From contig CM023541.1 in assembly GCA_013350335.1 (NCBI GenBank), positions 35,332,739-35,396,738 on the forward strand: DNA of 64,000 nucleotides, read 5' to 3'. Each line of letters opens with the position of its first letter. Position 1 is the first letter of the stretch. The position numbers were made by a program, and so were the translations under genes. Under the pieces are notes generated by a model that ran no database searches, was not told where the DNA came from, and saw only the letters and a list, made by a program, of their open reading frames with translations. Shown piece after piece: positions 1 through 11,995 of this stretch. Origin of the DNA: Chimonanthus salicifolius. Its lineage: Eukaryota > Streptophyta > Magnoliopsida > Laurales > Calycanthaceae.

Positions 1-565
1 CCGTTTCCTAAGGCGGGTTCTTGGCTATGAATCCAACCCCTTCGGTTAAAGCTTTGGAGCTTTTTCTTGCTCTCTTTTTTTCCACTTTTTTCTTCTCTAT
101 TTTTCATCGTCTTGCTACGTCATCTTTCTTCTTCACTCCCCTCACATGATCATCACTTGATAGCCCGATTGGGTCCTTCCTAAGGTGACCAGCATCTTCT
201 CCGATCTTTTCTCTCATACTCTTTTTCCCTTTCATTTTGTTTCTCTTCCCGTTTTCTTCGTTGTGTGTTTTTTCTTCCCTTCCTCTTTGCAATGTCAAGC
301 ATAACAGAGGTGATTTCAGCCTGCCAGGGGCCAATATAGGCGAAGGTCCATTACCTTCTCTTTTTTCATTCATTCATTCTTCTTTAGCTGCTTATTGAAG
401 TATTCATTGAGAAATTTCATTAAGAAGGGTACAGGAGTAGGAGAGGGGGAATAATGCCTGAGATGGAACTGTCAACAACGAACAAAGCCCACAAAGAAGA
501 GGGGAACGAAGTGGGAATAGTACATGATTCCGAATCCAAATAAAAATAAAAACATGACCCAACTT
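1..565. other. Gene-free flank, pyrimidine-rich
   Basis: No gene is recognised. Long C/T-rich tracts run on the plus strand up to about 300. The only long frame is a basic, low-complexity minus-strand frame with no domain, which I take as chance. Confidence 0.6.
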
Positions 566-700
566 GCTCGGGTATAGCTCAGTTGGCTTAAGCTTCTAGG
601 AATAGACTAGAAGTCTCGAGTTTGACTCTCCTTTGAAGCTACCTAATGTGGGATATATTTGTTGAAGTAGTCTCACCACTAACGTGGGATATCATGGATT
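566..700 (+). repeat. tRNA-like head, possible SINE
   Basis: TAGCTCAGTTGG at 575-586 matches a pol III A box, and GAGTTTGACTCTCC at 618-631 resembles a B box. Their spacing of roughly 35 bp is close to that in tRNA genes. The sequence does not fold into a full tRNA and runs on into non-tRNA sequence, as a tRNA-derived SINE would. No target duplication or 3' tail was established, so this is tentative. Confidence 0.35.
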
Positions 701-1865
701 ATTATTTACATAAATTGATTGCTTAAAGAATTACTCAATTTGGAGAGCTTTGGGCTGAAAATTGACAAAATAAGAGCTTAGGTCTTTAAGGTATGGGTCC
801 AAATCCATTTTCTAGTAATTGGGTTGGATCATATTTTGGGGGCCCATGCAATCCGTGTGCAATGGAGTGACGAATTTCTATGTCGTCCATGAGTGATCCT
901 CTTCCATCAAAGGAAGCAAGTTTAGTCATGGATGGGAGGTTTTGTTCCACGTGATTATACCCACTTTCCTTAATTTATGCATTAAGAAATAACAATAAAA
1001 AATGATGCCAATTGTGTTGAATTTTCTTAGAATATTATTGACTTCATATTCATATATAGAACTTTTCAATTGACTTATTATATAGGGTCAAATTGAACCT
1101 CATATCCCATGAAAATGTTCAAAAAAATATAATAATAATAATTTAAAACAAAAAAAAATTGGAGAGCTTAATAAATTTAGATTTATTGATCCAATCAAGT
1201 CGATTTCTTTTAAACATAATATTTACGCATAAACTCACTTACAAATTTCAACCAAATTCAATTTTTTGACTGAATTTTGTTGGTTTTTCTGCCAGGAGCA
1301 AATTTTTTTTCCAACTCAGGACATAGACCTTCGCACTAGAGCTATCATACATGACCAATGCAGACCCCATATATAGTTCGAGAGTTTAGGGATTAAAAAA
1401 ATTGAAATCATCAAATTTGGAACTCTTTAGAAACATATTTTCATAATATAGTTATAGTGATTTTTGTTGGACTTCAAATGTTTGCATAGATCTTTTTAGT
1501 GGGACCATCAAATGAAACTCGGTTGAATCATAGCGGACTTATCATGGACCGATAAGTTGCGGCTGCAATGCAACAGGGCGTTGTGGCTAATACTGACCGT
1601 GTATTGATTGTATCGTTGCAGTCCACATTCGATATTTTGTTTGTAACACTGAATTATTTTTTTTAAAGCCCATGTTGACTCCACCGTGTTTTTAATGTCG
1701 TTTTTTTCCTTCATCGGCTGTAACAACTTGTCAGAGAGGGTGTTTTGAGAAAAATAAAAAAACTCCATTCTCAGCTGATATGGTATCTGAAACGCTAAAA
1801 AAATTCATTCAGAAAAATAAGTAGGAAACAAATTAATTTTATGATTTTTTATTAAATTAATTTAT
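701..1865. other. Gene-free AT-rich stretch
   Basis: No protein frame, RNA gene or clear repeat end was seen. Homopolymer A/T runs dominate. Confidence 0.5.
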
Positions 1866-2236
1866 CCTTGTATCTATTTTATTTTATGATTTTCTTATTA
1901 AATTAATTTTTATTTAATTTAATCTTAATTGTGTAATTTTATTTTATTTTTAAATTCATATTCATTCTGTGTATAAAAGTCAAGGTGCAATTTTGCATAT
2001 CCAAGGTAAGATTTTGGCTGAAATTTTATTTCGATTTCTTTGTAAAAAGTTCTCTCTCTCATCAGACCAATTTCTAAATTGTCTATGAGCTAAGATAGCG
2101 CTTCCCATAGGTTTGACTACCCTACAGTAGACCCAAAAATCCAATTCCTCAAGTAGATTTTGTATTTGGGTTTTCTTTTAAAGTCCCTTTAAAGTCAAAT
2201 TTGAATTTTTCTTGATCTATCTTAAATTTAAAATAT
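1866..2236 (+). repeat. Dispersed repeat R1, copy 1
   Basis: Closely resembles 4072-4422 in the same orientation, including the strings CTCTTAATTGTGTAATTTT-like, GTGCAATTTTGCATATCCAA and CCCATAGGTTTGAC. No coding capacity and no termini were resolved. It may be part of an LTR or another interspersed repeat. Confidence 0.75.
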
Positions 2237-2505
2237 TGGGTGCCTAGTGCAACTGATATCTCACCATCTTTTTTTTCAAAAAAAAAACCTTTTTTTTTAA
2301 ATGACGAGGGATAAACACGACTACGTCATTCATTGTCATCGGGATAAAAGATAATTTTGTTAAACGTCATATGCATGCAAATAACGCAACTAAGCAAGTT
2401 CCACCTGAAACTGTCCGTAACAATAGGAAGTACTTTTAATCTAATAATAATTTAAAATAACTTAGAAGTTAACGTTTTCTGTCATTCTTTCTAAGTTATA
2501 AAAAA
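2237..2505 (+). repeat. Dispersed repeat R2, copy 1
   Basis: Matches 9538-9805 in direct orientation. Both copies share AAATGACGAGGGATAAACAC, TGTCATCGGGATAAAAGATA and TTAACGTTTTCTGTCATTCT. Non-coding. Copy 1 directly abuts R1 copy 1, but copy 2 has no R1 neighbour, so R1 and R2 look like separate units. Confidence 0.75.
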
Positions 2506-2719
2506 ATTATTTTAAAATTCTCAATTTCATAATTTCAAAATTACATTTAAATATCTAAATGATTGTGAAATAGTGATATAATTATATAGAAATGAAGTCT
2601 AGAATTTTATTGATTTTCTATTATTTTTTGGATTTTTTGAAAAAAAATCAGAGGAGAGAATCACATATCAGTGCATTGATACAAGGCATAACGGCACAGC
2701 AAATTTTTTTCTAGCTCTA

Positions 2720-2919
2720 CAGTAGGGGCTAAATATCGGTCGATACGTATTGTATCAGCTGATATGATATACTTTTGAAATCATATCATATCGGCCGTAT
2801 TTATTTTTTTTTAAAAAAAAGAGAGAATAATATCAGCCGATATATAAGTCGATAATGATATATCGGTCAATATATTATATTGGCTGATATATCAGTCGAT
2901 ATCGAATTTTGAACTCCTG
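2720..2919. mobile_element. CGATAT-palindrome MITE, copy 1
   Basis: The ends are imperfect inverted repeats: CAGTAGGGGCTAAATATCGG on the left, and the right end reads CAGGAGTTCAAAATTCG on the other strand. The interior is filled with short self-complementary strings such as CGATATATCGG and GGCTGATATATC. Related short elements lie at 23845-23919 and 32368-32715. The CAG(G)GG start resembles hAT ends, but no clean 8-bp target duplication was found. Confidence 0.55.
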
Positions 2920-4071
2920 CTAGTGATGGTAAACATCTCAAAGGATGAGTTAGATGACATTGTTGAGATGGCATTGGAAGTCCCTGACGAATTTGATTGG
3001 TCCAAAATGATACATTTTTAGAAGGATTTAGAGCCAAACTATTAACAAATGGAGGGGCCAAGGCATAGGATATGGATTTAAGACCTTGTTTTTTGGTATT
3101 TAGATCTGGCCCCTTTCCTTTATGATCAAGTTTGACAAAGTAAGAAAGAAAGAAAGAGGAAAAATTTCATACGATACCCTCGTGGATTTCACGTCATCTC
3201 TTAGCTAAGTAAGCTAACCTAGGAGTTTTTCTTCTTCTTTCTCTCAAGGGTTGAAAGTTGAAACTTGCAAGGTAAGATCAGAATTTAATAAACCCAATCT
3301 TAACCCATGTAAAAAATGGCTGAATCTGACTCGAGTCGGCAACCCAACCCTAACAGAATTAATGACCCGGCTGAATTTAAGTGCTGACCTGACCCGGTCC
3401 AACCCGAATTGGACCTGTAATCCAGCCCGTTTATACTGCTTTAATTTATTTACCGGGACATGGTTCTTCACTGAGTGTATGTTTGTAAATAGCTGAGAGC
3501 TTCAATAACCAACCACACTAATTGAAGTATCAGTATGCCCGATTTATCATCGGATGAAATTCTTAAAAAAAGAAAAAGAAAAGAGAGAACTGTGAAAGTA
3601 TCAGAAAATAATGCACAACAGTTGCGCAGAAAATGAGGAATTTATACATTCAAAAAATAAAGATCTAGACTCCCAAATCCTAACAAATCAAGTGGGGGGT
3701 TTACAGTGCAAAGACGAATGCAGGAAACGACAGAAATAACTAAAGAGAATTAGGGTTTTGAGGATGAAGCGTTTTATATCAGAAATTTGGATTAGTTAGA
3801 GTCGATTTAAAATTTTTTTATCCAATTCGATCCAAATTTTATGCAAATTTGTCCTTTTTCAACCTGAATGACCCGAAATATACAAATATCCAACCCAACC
3901 CACTACTTTTCTTGCACCCTATTTCTTTCTTAGACACATACGTTTAGAATTAATTTTGAGATTAGTGTCTTATGTCACTAAGTGGCAGCGTTTAATGTAA
4001 TTTTTTTTACTAAATAAAGTTGGCACGATTGGCTATAGATCATCTAGTTTTGAGTTTGCAACTTTATATTC
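2920..4071. other. Gene-free stretch with GACCCG-rich strings
   Basis: No gene found. 3290-3435 and 3840-3905 contain repeated ACCCGAC/AACCC strings typical of degraded subterminal transposon repeats. The overlapping frames on both strands near 3250-3490 have no recognisable domain. Confidence 0.45.
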
Positions 4072-4422
4072 TTCTTGTATCTATTTTATTTTATGATTTT
4101 TTATTTATTTTTATTTAATTTACTCTTAATTGTGTAATTTTAATTTTTTTAAATTCATTATTCACTCTGTGTATAAAATTCATGGTGCAATTTTGCATAT
4201 CCAAGATAAGATTTTGGCCGAAATTTTATTTCGATTTCTTCCTAAAAAGTTTCTCATCAGGCCAATTTCTGAAGTGTGATCTTCCCATAGGTTTGACAAG
4301 CCTAGACTCCTAGAGTAAACCTAAAAATCCAATCCCTCTAGTAGATTTTGTATTTGGGTTTTCTTTAAGAGTCCCTTAAAAGTCAAATTTGATTTTTTCT
4401 TGATCTATCTTAATTTTAAAAT
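4072..4422 (+). repeat. Dispersed repeat R1, copy 2
   Basis: Second copy of the repeat at 1866-2236, same orientation, with several small indels. Non-coding. Confidence 0.75.
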
Positions 4423-5084
4423 CATTACATCAGGACCCTATACTACATCAAGGAGTCCCCACATAGGTATTGAAAGTTCAGAGAAGAAAATAATTCTAAG
4501 TCATCAAAATTTAGAGAAGAAAATTTACCTACATAGGTATAACTCAACTGATTACCTTCTGCCTAAAGAAGTTGGAGGTTAAAATAACGTCATCAAAATT
4601 TAAAGAATTTAAAAACATTATTTCATTTGATTTAGTCGTGATAGATTTTTACACGATTGAATAAGCATGAATAGACCTTTCAATAAACTACTACGTTGTG
4701 TAAAAAGAGGCCCCATATCAAAGTGAAAGTTTAGATATTAAATAAAGGTGCCCCATAGAGACACCTGAAAAATCTGCCTCTACGCACCCGATTTCAAAAA
4801 ATCGAGTAAAATTACCATTCTATCCATCCGTGTTCTATCACCCGAACGGACTGTCAGTTCATTTCTACTTCGTTCGGATGAATATACTCGTCTGAATGAA
4901 CTATAATTTCTGTTCGTTCAGATGACTATACTCATCCGAACGAACTGATCAGTGTAATTTCAGTTCGTTCGGATGAGTATGCAATTTCAGTTCGTCCGGA
5001 CAAATGAACTTATATATGTTCATTCGTTCGAATGATCAATTTGGATATACCCTAAAAATAATATGTTCCTTTAATGAGTAAACA

Positions 5085-5312
5085 ATATGACATGGTAAAT
5101 GTCAAATAATGCTAGAGTAAATGTGGTGCACAAGACACACAATTGAACATGGTAAATGTCAAAGAATGCTGGAGTAAATGTGGTGCACAAGACACACAAT
5201 TTGACATGGTAAATGTCAAAGAATGTTGGAATAAATGTGGTGCACAAGACACACAATTGAACATGGTAAATGTCAAAGAATGCTGGAGTAAATGTGGTGC
5301 ACAAGACACACA
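5085..5312. repeat. 57-bp tandem repeat, about 4 copies
   Basis: ATGTGGTGCACAAGACACAC starts at 5121, 5178, 5235 and 5292, giving an exact 57-bp period. Because 57 is a multiple of 3, two minus-strand frames stay open as 19-residue repeats. I read these as a consequence of the period, not as genes. Confidence 0.9.
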
Positions 5313-5418
5313 ATAAAGAACTGGTCTGGAGATACCAAGTATCAATCAGCAATTCCTAAAAGTAATTTTTGGCAACTCCTGCAGTATAAGTTATTGGTGT
5401 GCTATTTCGGATTCTGTC

Positions 5419-5600
5419 ATGAAAAAGGAAAGCAGTGCCATGTTTGCTGACAGATCTCAAAGCAAAGCAGCTGAATATGGGAATGCACCCAAAACATGGG
5501 CCAAGTCTGAAGAGTACAAACTTGAGGAATATGGGGATGCAGACAGAACAAGGGCCAAGTCTGAAGAGGACAAGCTTGAGGAAGTGAAAAGCATATTCGT
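5419..5600 (+). pseudogene. Captured coding-like fragment in foldback A
   Basis: An open plus-strand frame starts at 5419. It contains an 18-codon (54-bp) unit present twice at about 5472-5580, each with a WAKSEE/RAKSEE core and a KLEE end, which is charged and lysine/glutamate-rich. A splice-acceptor-like CTCCTGCAG lies just upstream, ending at 5382. The frame runs directly into the right arm of the transposon after about 5595. It looks like a host exon fragment carried by the element. The hydrophilic repeats recall LEA-type proteins, but the identification is weak. Confidence 0.4.
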
Positions 5601-6124
5601 TCGAATGATCACTTTTCGAACAATTGAACATATATAAGTTCACTCTTTTGAACAAACAAATCAGTATATTTCAGTTCATTTGGATAAATATACTCATCCG
5701 AACGAACTGAAATTACAATGATTTGTTCGTTCTGATGAGTATATTCATCTGAACGAACTGAAAATGAACTAACAGTTTGTTCGGATGAATACACATGGAG
5801 GGCTAGAATGGTAATTTCACTCGATTTTTTAAAATCGGGTATGTAGAGGCAGATTTTTCAGGTGTCTATATAGGGCGCCTAAATAAATAATAGAACAATA
5901 AATTATTTAATGAATCATTCAAACTTATTAGAATCTATAGAGAGAAAAAAGTGAATTTGTTGATTTGATTAAACTGTTTCATTTTTCCTTCATATCTACG
6001 TATAGACTCATCACATGGGATTGAAGTGATCTCGATAGAAAGATGAAAATTTAAAGATTAAAAAATAATTTTCTGATATTAAAATATAATAGTTCTATTA
6101 AACTGGATAAAGGAGGTGCTACAT

Positions 6125-6130
<6 letters not shown>

Positions 6131-6184
<54 letters not shown>
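6131..6184. repeat. (AT)n microsatellite
   Basis: Uninterrupted AT dinucleotides immediately left of foldback B. The left target duplication of that element partly overlaps this run. Confidence 0.95.
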
Positions 6185-6187
<3 letters not shown>

Positions 6188-8703
6188 GGATGGGCATTTA
6201 GACACACGGATTTTTTCTTTCTGGAGACATGGGTTTTCAAAATTTTGAAGGAAATTACCATTTTGCCCTTCCGTGTCAGCGTGGTTCGGACGTGAGATAA
6301 GAACATGTTTCCTTCATTCATACTATAAAATCGTTCGGACCATAGTTCATGCGTAAATCATATCGTCCGAACTAAAGAATAAATATATATATAAGATCGT
6401 CCGGACCATACACTAGCATGGTCCGAACGATCTGAACTGAAGATACGACTATAAAATTTCATCCTCTTAGTTAAAATCGTCTGGACTATTATTCATGTGT
6501 AAATTCTATCGTCTTGACTATCCTATAAATGTATATAAGATCATCCAGACCATCCACTAGCATGGTCCGGATGATCTGAAGTGAAGCTACGACTGTGAAA
6601 TTCTAGGCCTCTTAGTTAAAATCGTCCGGACCATGCTTATGCATCGTTCGGACAATTTATGTAAGTTATATACACATGCCAAACAAAACATAAACTAATT
6701 TTCCCCAATTCCACTTCTTCCTCTTCGTTTGAAGGACCTTCTCCCTTCCTCCAAACGAAAAATCGATCTCCCTCAAAGGTGCGAACGATTCCTCTCCCTT
6801 CCCCCAATCGTTCGATCGATTTCTCACTTCTCCCAATCGTTCGATCAATTTCGGACGTGGAAAGGAAAAATCCCACTCAACTCCCTTATTTTTGACCTTC
6901 GAACTTCCACCTTCCACCTTCCACCTTCCACCTTCAACCTTCAACCTTCCACATACACATGGCATCAAATCTAGGCTAATCAAATAGAAAGGAGAAATCT
7001 ACCTCTACAAACACGCAGAATAAACAGAGGAAAAATCCTACCTTCGACGCCAATCATTTCATCTCTGAGGAAGCTGCCACCCTCTACAAAGATGATTTGT
7101 TCACTCGACCCTATCTCTTTGGTAAAGTCATCGATCTTTCCTTTTTTCCACCCTTTAAACTAAAAACCAAAAAGTATTTTGAATCCCTTCGTTGGAAAAA
7201 ATTCTTGGAAATAAAATCGGATATGTATCCTACTTTAGTAAAGGAATTTTATGTAAACATAAAATCGAGGGATGAATACTCCATTGAATCCAAAATCCGA
7301 GGTTGTGAATTTTTTTTTCATGTGATAGATTGGACATTATGTTCAATCTCCCCAAGGCCGCAATTGTTAAGTATGGAACAAATACAACGCCTACCGATGT
7401 TGATGGCTTCACTGCTTTGGGCGCCCTCAAGCAAATGTGGGGTGCACTGATATTACCGAAGATGATAAGCCCGATCTGACGGACCTAACAATTGATGATC
7501 TCTTGATGGTAGCTAGAAATCCTTGTGTAATAGAAATCTTCTTAACATACTTGACCAGATCCTCTCGACTTGGATAACATCCCTCTACAAAATCATTCTC
7601 ATTATAAACTCATCATTTTCAACAAATATGGATGTACCTCCCTCAATATAATCCATACTACTTATTTCAAAAAAAAAAAGAAATAGAGAGGAGCCTTGGT
7701 TTGAGAGAGTTACCTTCGATTTGAGATAGGAGATTGAGTGAGTAGCTTCAGAGAGAGTTACCAGTGAACCAAGATAGGATATTGAGGGAGTAGCTTGATA
7801 GTGGTGTGGTACGTTTTGGAAAGAGGGTTTGAGGGAGAAGGGTTTAGAAAGGGGTTTTTGAGTTGGAAGGGTTTGGAAAGAGATTTGAGTGGGAAGGGTT
7901 TGGAAATGGGGTTTCAGCTTCAAGAGTTTCGAGAGGGGAAGATGGAACAAAAATGTAAAGAGGGGAAAAAGGGTAGAGATTCAAACTTAAAATCACTTTC
8001 TCAGTTTACATTGTCCGGACGATTCTTAATAATGGTTCAGACGATCTTAACTGAGAGGATTGGAATTTTACAGTCGTTAGCTGGAGTTTAGATCGTCCGG
8101 ACCATTCTAGTGGATGGTCCGGACGATCTTAACTGAGAGGAATAGAATTTTACAGTCGTTGCTTGAGTTTAGATCGTTCGGACCATGCTAGAGGATGGTC
8201 CGAACGATGTTATGTACATTTATAGGATGGTCCGAAAGGTAGAATTTACACATGAATAATAGTTCGGACGATCTTAACTGAGAACAATAGAATTTTACAG
8301 TCGTTGCTTGAGTTCAGATCGTCGGGACCATGGTGGAGGATGGTCCGGACGATCTTATTTACATTTATAGGATGGTCCGGACGGTAGAATTTACATATGA
8401 ATAATAGTCCGAACTATTTTAACTGAGAGGAATGAAATTTTGCAGTCGTAGCTTCAGTTTAGATTGTCCTGACCATGTGAGTGTATGGTCCGGACGATCT
8501 TATATATATTTATTCTTTAGTTCGGACAATATGATTTACGCATGAACTATGGTCCGAATGATTTTATAATATGAACGAAGGAAATATGTTCTTATCTCAT
8601 GTCTAAACCATGCTCACACAGAAGGGCAAAATTGTAATTTTCTTTAAAATTTTGAAAACCCATGTTTTCGGGAGAAAAAAAAACCGTGTCTAAATGTCCA
8701 CTC
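6188..8703. mobile_element. Foldback transposon B
   Basis: A 2516-bp element. Left end GGATGGGCATTTAGACACA; reverse complement of the right end GAGTGGACATTTAGACACG. An 8-bp duplication TATATTTA lies at 6180-6187 and 8704-8711. The arms (about 6188-6665 and 8000-8703) are inverted copies built of repeating blocks with the palindrome-rich core ATCGTCCGGACCAT, alternating with ACTGAGAGGAAT- and TACAGTCGT-type linkers. The centre holds a 7-bp CCACCTT tandem repeat (about 6908-6950) and a transposon-protein-like frame. No transposase was recognised. The same terminal family as A, C and D. Confidence 0.85.
7040..7330 (+). pseudogene. Putative plant transposon protein fragment in foldback B
   Basis: One plus-strand frame reads through ISEEAATLYKDDLF at about 7060-7100 and LVKEFYVNI at about 7228-7260. 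From memory this layout (an EEA..Y start, then F...W.KF and LV.EFY) resembles the N-terminal domain annotated as 'putative plant transposon protein'. The frame breaks at the T9 run near 7311-7320, after which a different frame looks coding-like to about 7450. It lies between the palindromic arms and looks like passenger DNA. No start codon was established. Confidence 0.4.
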
Positions 8704-8711
8704 TATATTTA

Positions 8712-9141
8712 AACCAATGTTCTGTATATTTTACTCACATCTCAGAGCTATTGGGAGTTTTCTCAATGCCACGTTGCAATAGCCCAAATTACGCTCGGTG
8801 TTGCTGTGTTGGAACGTGTCCTGTACGATAAGTGTTCCATGTCAGATTGTTGAAATTAAGAAAGTGTTTGAAAGTAGTTTCGGTTCCGATAAGTCTTCAA
8901 CGTCAGTTTGTGCTAAATCCACATCAGCTGATCAGCATCGTCAATTAATCATGACAGTCGCATGTGTGTTATTACAGTTTTATCACATTCATGTCTCTTC
9001 CCAATATGGTATGGTGTGATGGAAGTGTTTTTTTACTAATTTTGTTTCACCAACGTAGTCATTATTATTATCTAATTGAATTGAGATTTTTGAATTTTAT
9101 TATTTAACTTCAAATTAGAAAATTTTAAAACAAATTACATG
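8712..9141. other. Gene-free stretch
   Basis: Apparently unique sequence. The short frame at 8798-9019 has no recognisable domain. Confidence 0.45.
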
Positions 9142-9149
9142 CTAATATT

Positions 9150-9518
9150 TATGGGTGAAACTTGGATCGGGTTTGAATTTGACTTACATGACTCAACTTG
9201 AGAAATTTAGTAGATTGAGTTTTATATTTTTTAAATTAGAATCGGCTTAGATTGAAGAAAAAAATTTGAATTAATTTTGAATCGGATTAAATCAACTTTT
9301 TTTAAAATTAACCAACTTAACCCAAATTTATCCAACTCAACTTAATAAAAAAAATCTAATATAGCACTCGAGTTGAATCAGGTTAGCAATTCGAGTCGAA
9401 TTGAGTTGAATAATTCAGGTCGACAAATCTGCTCAGATTGAGTTGGATTTAATAATTTTGTATATGAGTTTGATTGGATTTATTAAAATTAACCCGACCT
9501 ACACGAGTTTCGACCCTA
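9150..9518. mobile_element. hAT-like MITE
   Basis: A 369-bp element with ends TATGGGTGAAACT and TAGGGTCGAAACT (right end read on the minus strand). It is flanked by CTAATATT (9142-9149) and CTAACATT (9519-9526), which match at 7 of 8 positions. Both ends carry GATCGGGTTT/GGTCGGGTTA subterminal strings. The end type and 8-bp duplication fit hAT. Non-coding. Confidence 0.7.
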
Positions 9519-9537
9519 CTAACATTTAAGAGAAAAT

Positions 9538-9805
9538 ATTAGTGTCCAGTGCAAATGATATCTCATCCATCCATTTTTTTTAAAAGAAAAACCTTTTTTT
9601 CTAAATGACGAGGGATAAACACGCCGACGTCATTCAATGTCATCGGGATAAAAGATAATTTTGTTCCACGTCATATGCATGAAAATAACATAACTAAGCA
9701 AGTTCCACTTGAAATTGTCCGTCACAATAGGAAGTATTATTAATCAAATAATAATTTAAAATAATTTAGAATTTAACGTTTTCTGTCATTCTTTTTAAGT
9801 TATAA
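9538..9805 (+). repeat. Dispersed repeat R2, copy 2
   Basis: Direct repeat of 2237-2505, with scattered substitutions and small indels. Confidence 0.75.
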
Positions 9806-11042
9806 AAATTTATTTTTATCTACAAACTACATGTCACATTCAGAGAATCCTATATGCATTCAAAATTCCTAGTTTAAACAAAGATTTTATTTTTGACCCT
9901 CTGAATAAAAATTAATATTGTCAACGGTGGATGTTAATTTTCCAAAAAAAAAACTACAAATCAAATATGAATAAAAAACACAATATAATATACCGATGTT
10001 TTTCTTGATTTATGATTTACAAAAGCTAATTAATTATGAACAGCTAAAAGATAATTTTTTATTAGAGTAAAGTAAAAAATATATATTTAATTTAATTAGA
10101 TTGTGGAAAAAAAACGCAATGGCTGTACTGTAAATTATAGAAGTCCTAGTGATGCTAGGATCCTTCTCCACGAGGAAACCTAAACGTGAAGCAAAGACGA
10201 AACTCTTCTTTGGGGCTTTGGTCCCATCAAAACTCAAAACTCCTTACTTTGTGCCTCATTCACGCTTTAATTATCGCCCTTTTCTTTACGTGGATTTCAA
10301 GCCTCTTATTAAATTTGTACATTGCTTAAAATTGAATAAAAAAACAGGTTAAGGAGACTAGATCTAAAAATTGGTCAGAGGCTTATATGATTTAATGAAA
10401 TACACAGGGCATCATAAAATTATTCTTCTATTTAATTATTTTAATCTATTAATTTTGATTTTAAAAATTACAATAATGCAGGCTATTAATTTTATCGGGT
10501 TCATTTGATGAAGTGAGATGATTAAATAAGCATGAAATTACACTAACATTTCCATTCATGTATTTATTTACACATCTCACCAAACTTTATGATTTAATGA
10601 TTTTTTTAAAAATCATTCTCAATAAACTCGTTCTCTCTAAACCCATTCTTTTTAGACTTGCTCTTTACACTAATAGCAAATGGTTTTTTTTTTTTTTATA
10701 AATCCCATGCATTTGGATTTGGATTTGAACTTTTAGATTTCCAGCTCACGAAAAGAAAGTAATAACGACAACAGTATTTTTTTATAATAAGTAATACAAG
10801 ATTTATTCTTTTGTTCACTTATTATTATTCAATTGGTATAAAGGTATTTCAATATTCTTTATTATCAAGAAACCTATGTTTTCTTAATTGTGAATTTCAA
10901 TTGTTTATTGAATAATGATGGTAATTAGATAGATGATTTACAATTAAGTTTATTTTTTCTTTTTTTTGCTAATACATGTTATCACTTGTAAGATAAAATC
11001 AAAATAACATATGTAGTAGATGACTTTACAAATAAGATAGTT
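9806..11042. other. Gene-free AT-rich stretch
   Basis: No gene or transposon end found. The overlapping frames on opposite strands near 10034-10352 have no domain. Confidence 0.45.
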
Positions 11043-11050
11043 AAAGATTA

Positions 11051-11488
11051 GGGTGACCATCGTAACACGAGAAAACTCTTTTAGCATACACGGGTTTTAG
11101 TTAATTTCCCATTTACCCTCATCTGTCCGGAAAAATAAAAAAAAAATCAAATATTCAGAAATCGGTGCACTGATCAGATCACTTTCTAATGAATCAAAGC
11201 ACCGACTGAATCACTTTCCATTGAATCGGTGCACCGATTTGTGGCTGACAGCATGGAACTCGGAACATGAATTTGAGGAGACGTGAGAGGATCTAATGGT
11301 TCGTGATTTATTGAGACGTGAAAGAGTCCAAATTGGTGCACCGATTCACTGGAAAGTGATTCGGTCGGTGCACCAATTTCTGAATGTTTGATATTTTAAA
11401 ATTTTCATACAGATGGATGGGGTAAAGTGGGAAGTCCGAAAAAATCCGCGTCTTCTAAAAAAGTATTTGCGTGTTAGGATGGCCACCC
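11051..11488. mobile_element. Foldback transposon C
   Basis: A 438-bp element. Left end GGGTGACCATCGTAACACG; reverse complement of the right end GGGTGGCCATCCTAACACG. It is flanked by AAAGATTA (11043-11050) and AAATATTA (11489-11496), 7 of 8 matching. The interior palindromes are of the type AATCGGTGCACCGATT (for example 11220-11235, 11334-11349). Same terminal layout as A, B and D but a different interior palindrome. Confidence 0.75.
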
Positions 11489-11509
11489 AAATATTACTAT
11501 ACAACTATG

Positions 11510-11995
11510 CCATGTTATCAGAACCGGACCATCTAACGAATTGTCTTTGAGGCATTTTGGGTTCAACCGCGGTTAAAGCCGGTCAATGAATAATATAATA
11601 TAAATATTACATACAACATTAAGTAAGATACCTTTTACAAATAAATTAATATAAATATTACAAATAACATTTAAACTCTGAGTAATATACCAAAACGGTG
11701 AAAGATATATGATTGAAATGGTAAGATACCTTTATATTTCAAATATGTCGATTTTTTAATTTCAATTTTTGATATTTTGCGGAGGAAAATAAAAAAAATA
11801 AAAAAAATAAAAAATCTATGAGCCGTGATTCAAGGTTCACGGTTTTATCCTCAAAGCCGCATAAAACCACGGTTCTGACTGGTTTTATGCGGTTTTGACC
11901 AAAAACGACTTTTAACCCCTGACCGAACTGTGGCCTTGGCGGTTCCGGTCAAACCACCTGTTTAATAGCGGTTCGGTCCGGTTTTGATAACATTG
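11510..11995. mobile_element. hAT-like MITE with perfect 8-bp TSD
   Basis: Ends CCATGTTATCAGAACCGG and CAATGTTATCAAAACCGG (right end on the minus strand), with identical flanks CAACTATG at 11502-11509 and 11996-12003. The interior carries CGCGGTT/AACCGC strings. The right part was later copied in the tandem duplication that follows. Confidence 0.8.

Larger units (their letters stand above)
4747..5879. mobile_element. Foldback transposon A
   Basis: A 1133-bp element. The left end GGTGCCCCATAGAGACACC pairs with a right end whose reverse complement is GGCGCCCTATATAGACACC. Inverted similarity continues for about 90 bp and then into arms carrying repeated GTTCGTTCGGATGAGTATA-type strings. A perfect 8-bp target duplication, TAAATAAA, lies at 4739-4746 and 5880-5887. 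The centre (about 5085-5600) holds a 57-bp tandem repeat and coding-like DNA unrelated to the arms. No transposase is present. Long arms plus A/T-only 8-bp duplications fit MULE-type foldback elements or hAT relatives; the superfamily is unresolved. Confidence 0.85.

Noticed and set aside
104..373. Minus-strand 89-codon frame
   Set aside because: Basic low-complexity composition, no domain, and no promoter or splice context.
4533..4582. tRNA-like string GGTATAACTCAACTGATTACC
   Set aside because: Only the A-box half is present; no B box or foldable gene.
5071..5352. Minus-strand cysteine-rich 19-residue repeat protein
   Set aside because: Open only because the DNA repeat period (57 bp) is a multiple of three; two different frames are equally open.
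6666..6983. Overlapping frames on both strands
   Set aside because: Fall in the purine/pyrimidine-rich part and the CCACCTT repeat of foldback B; no domain.
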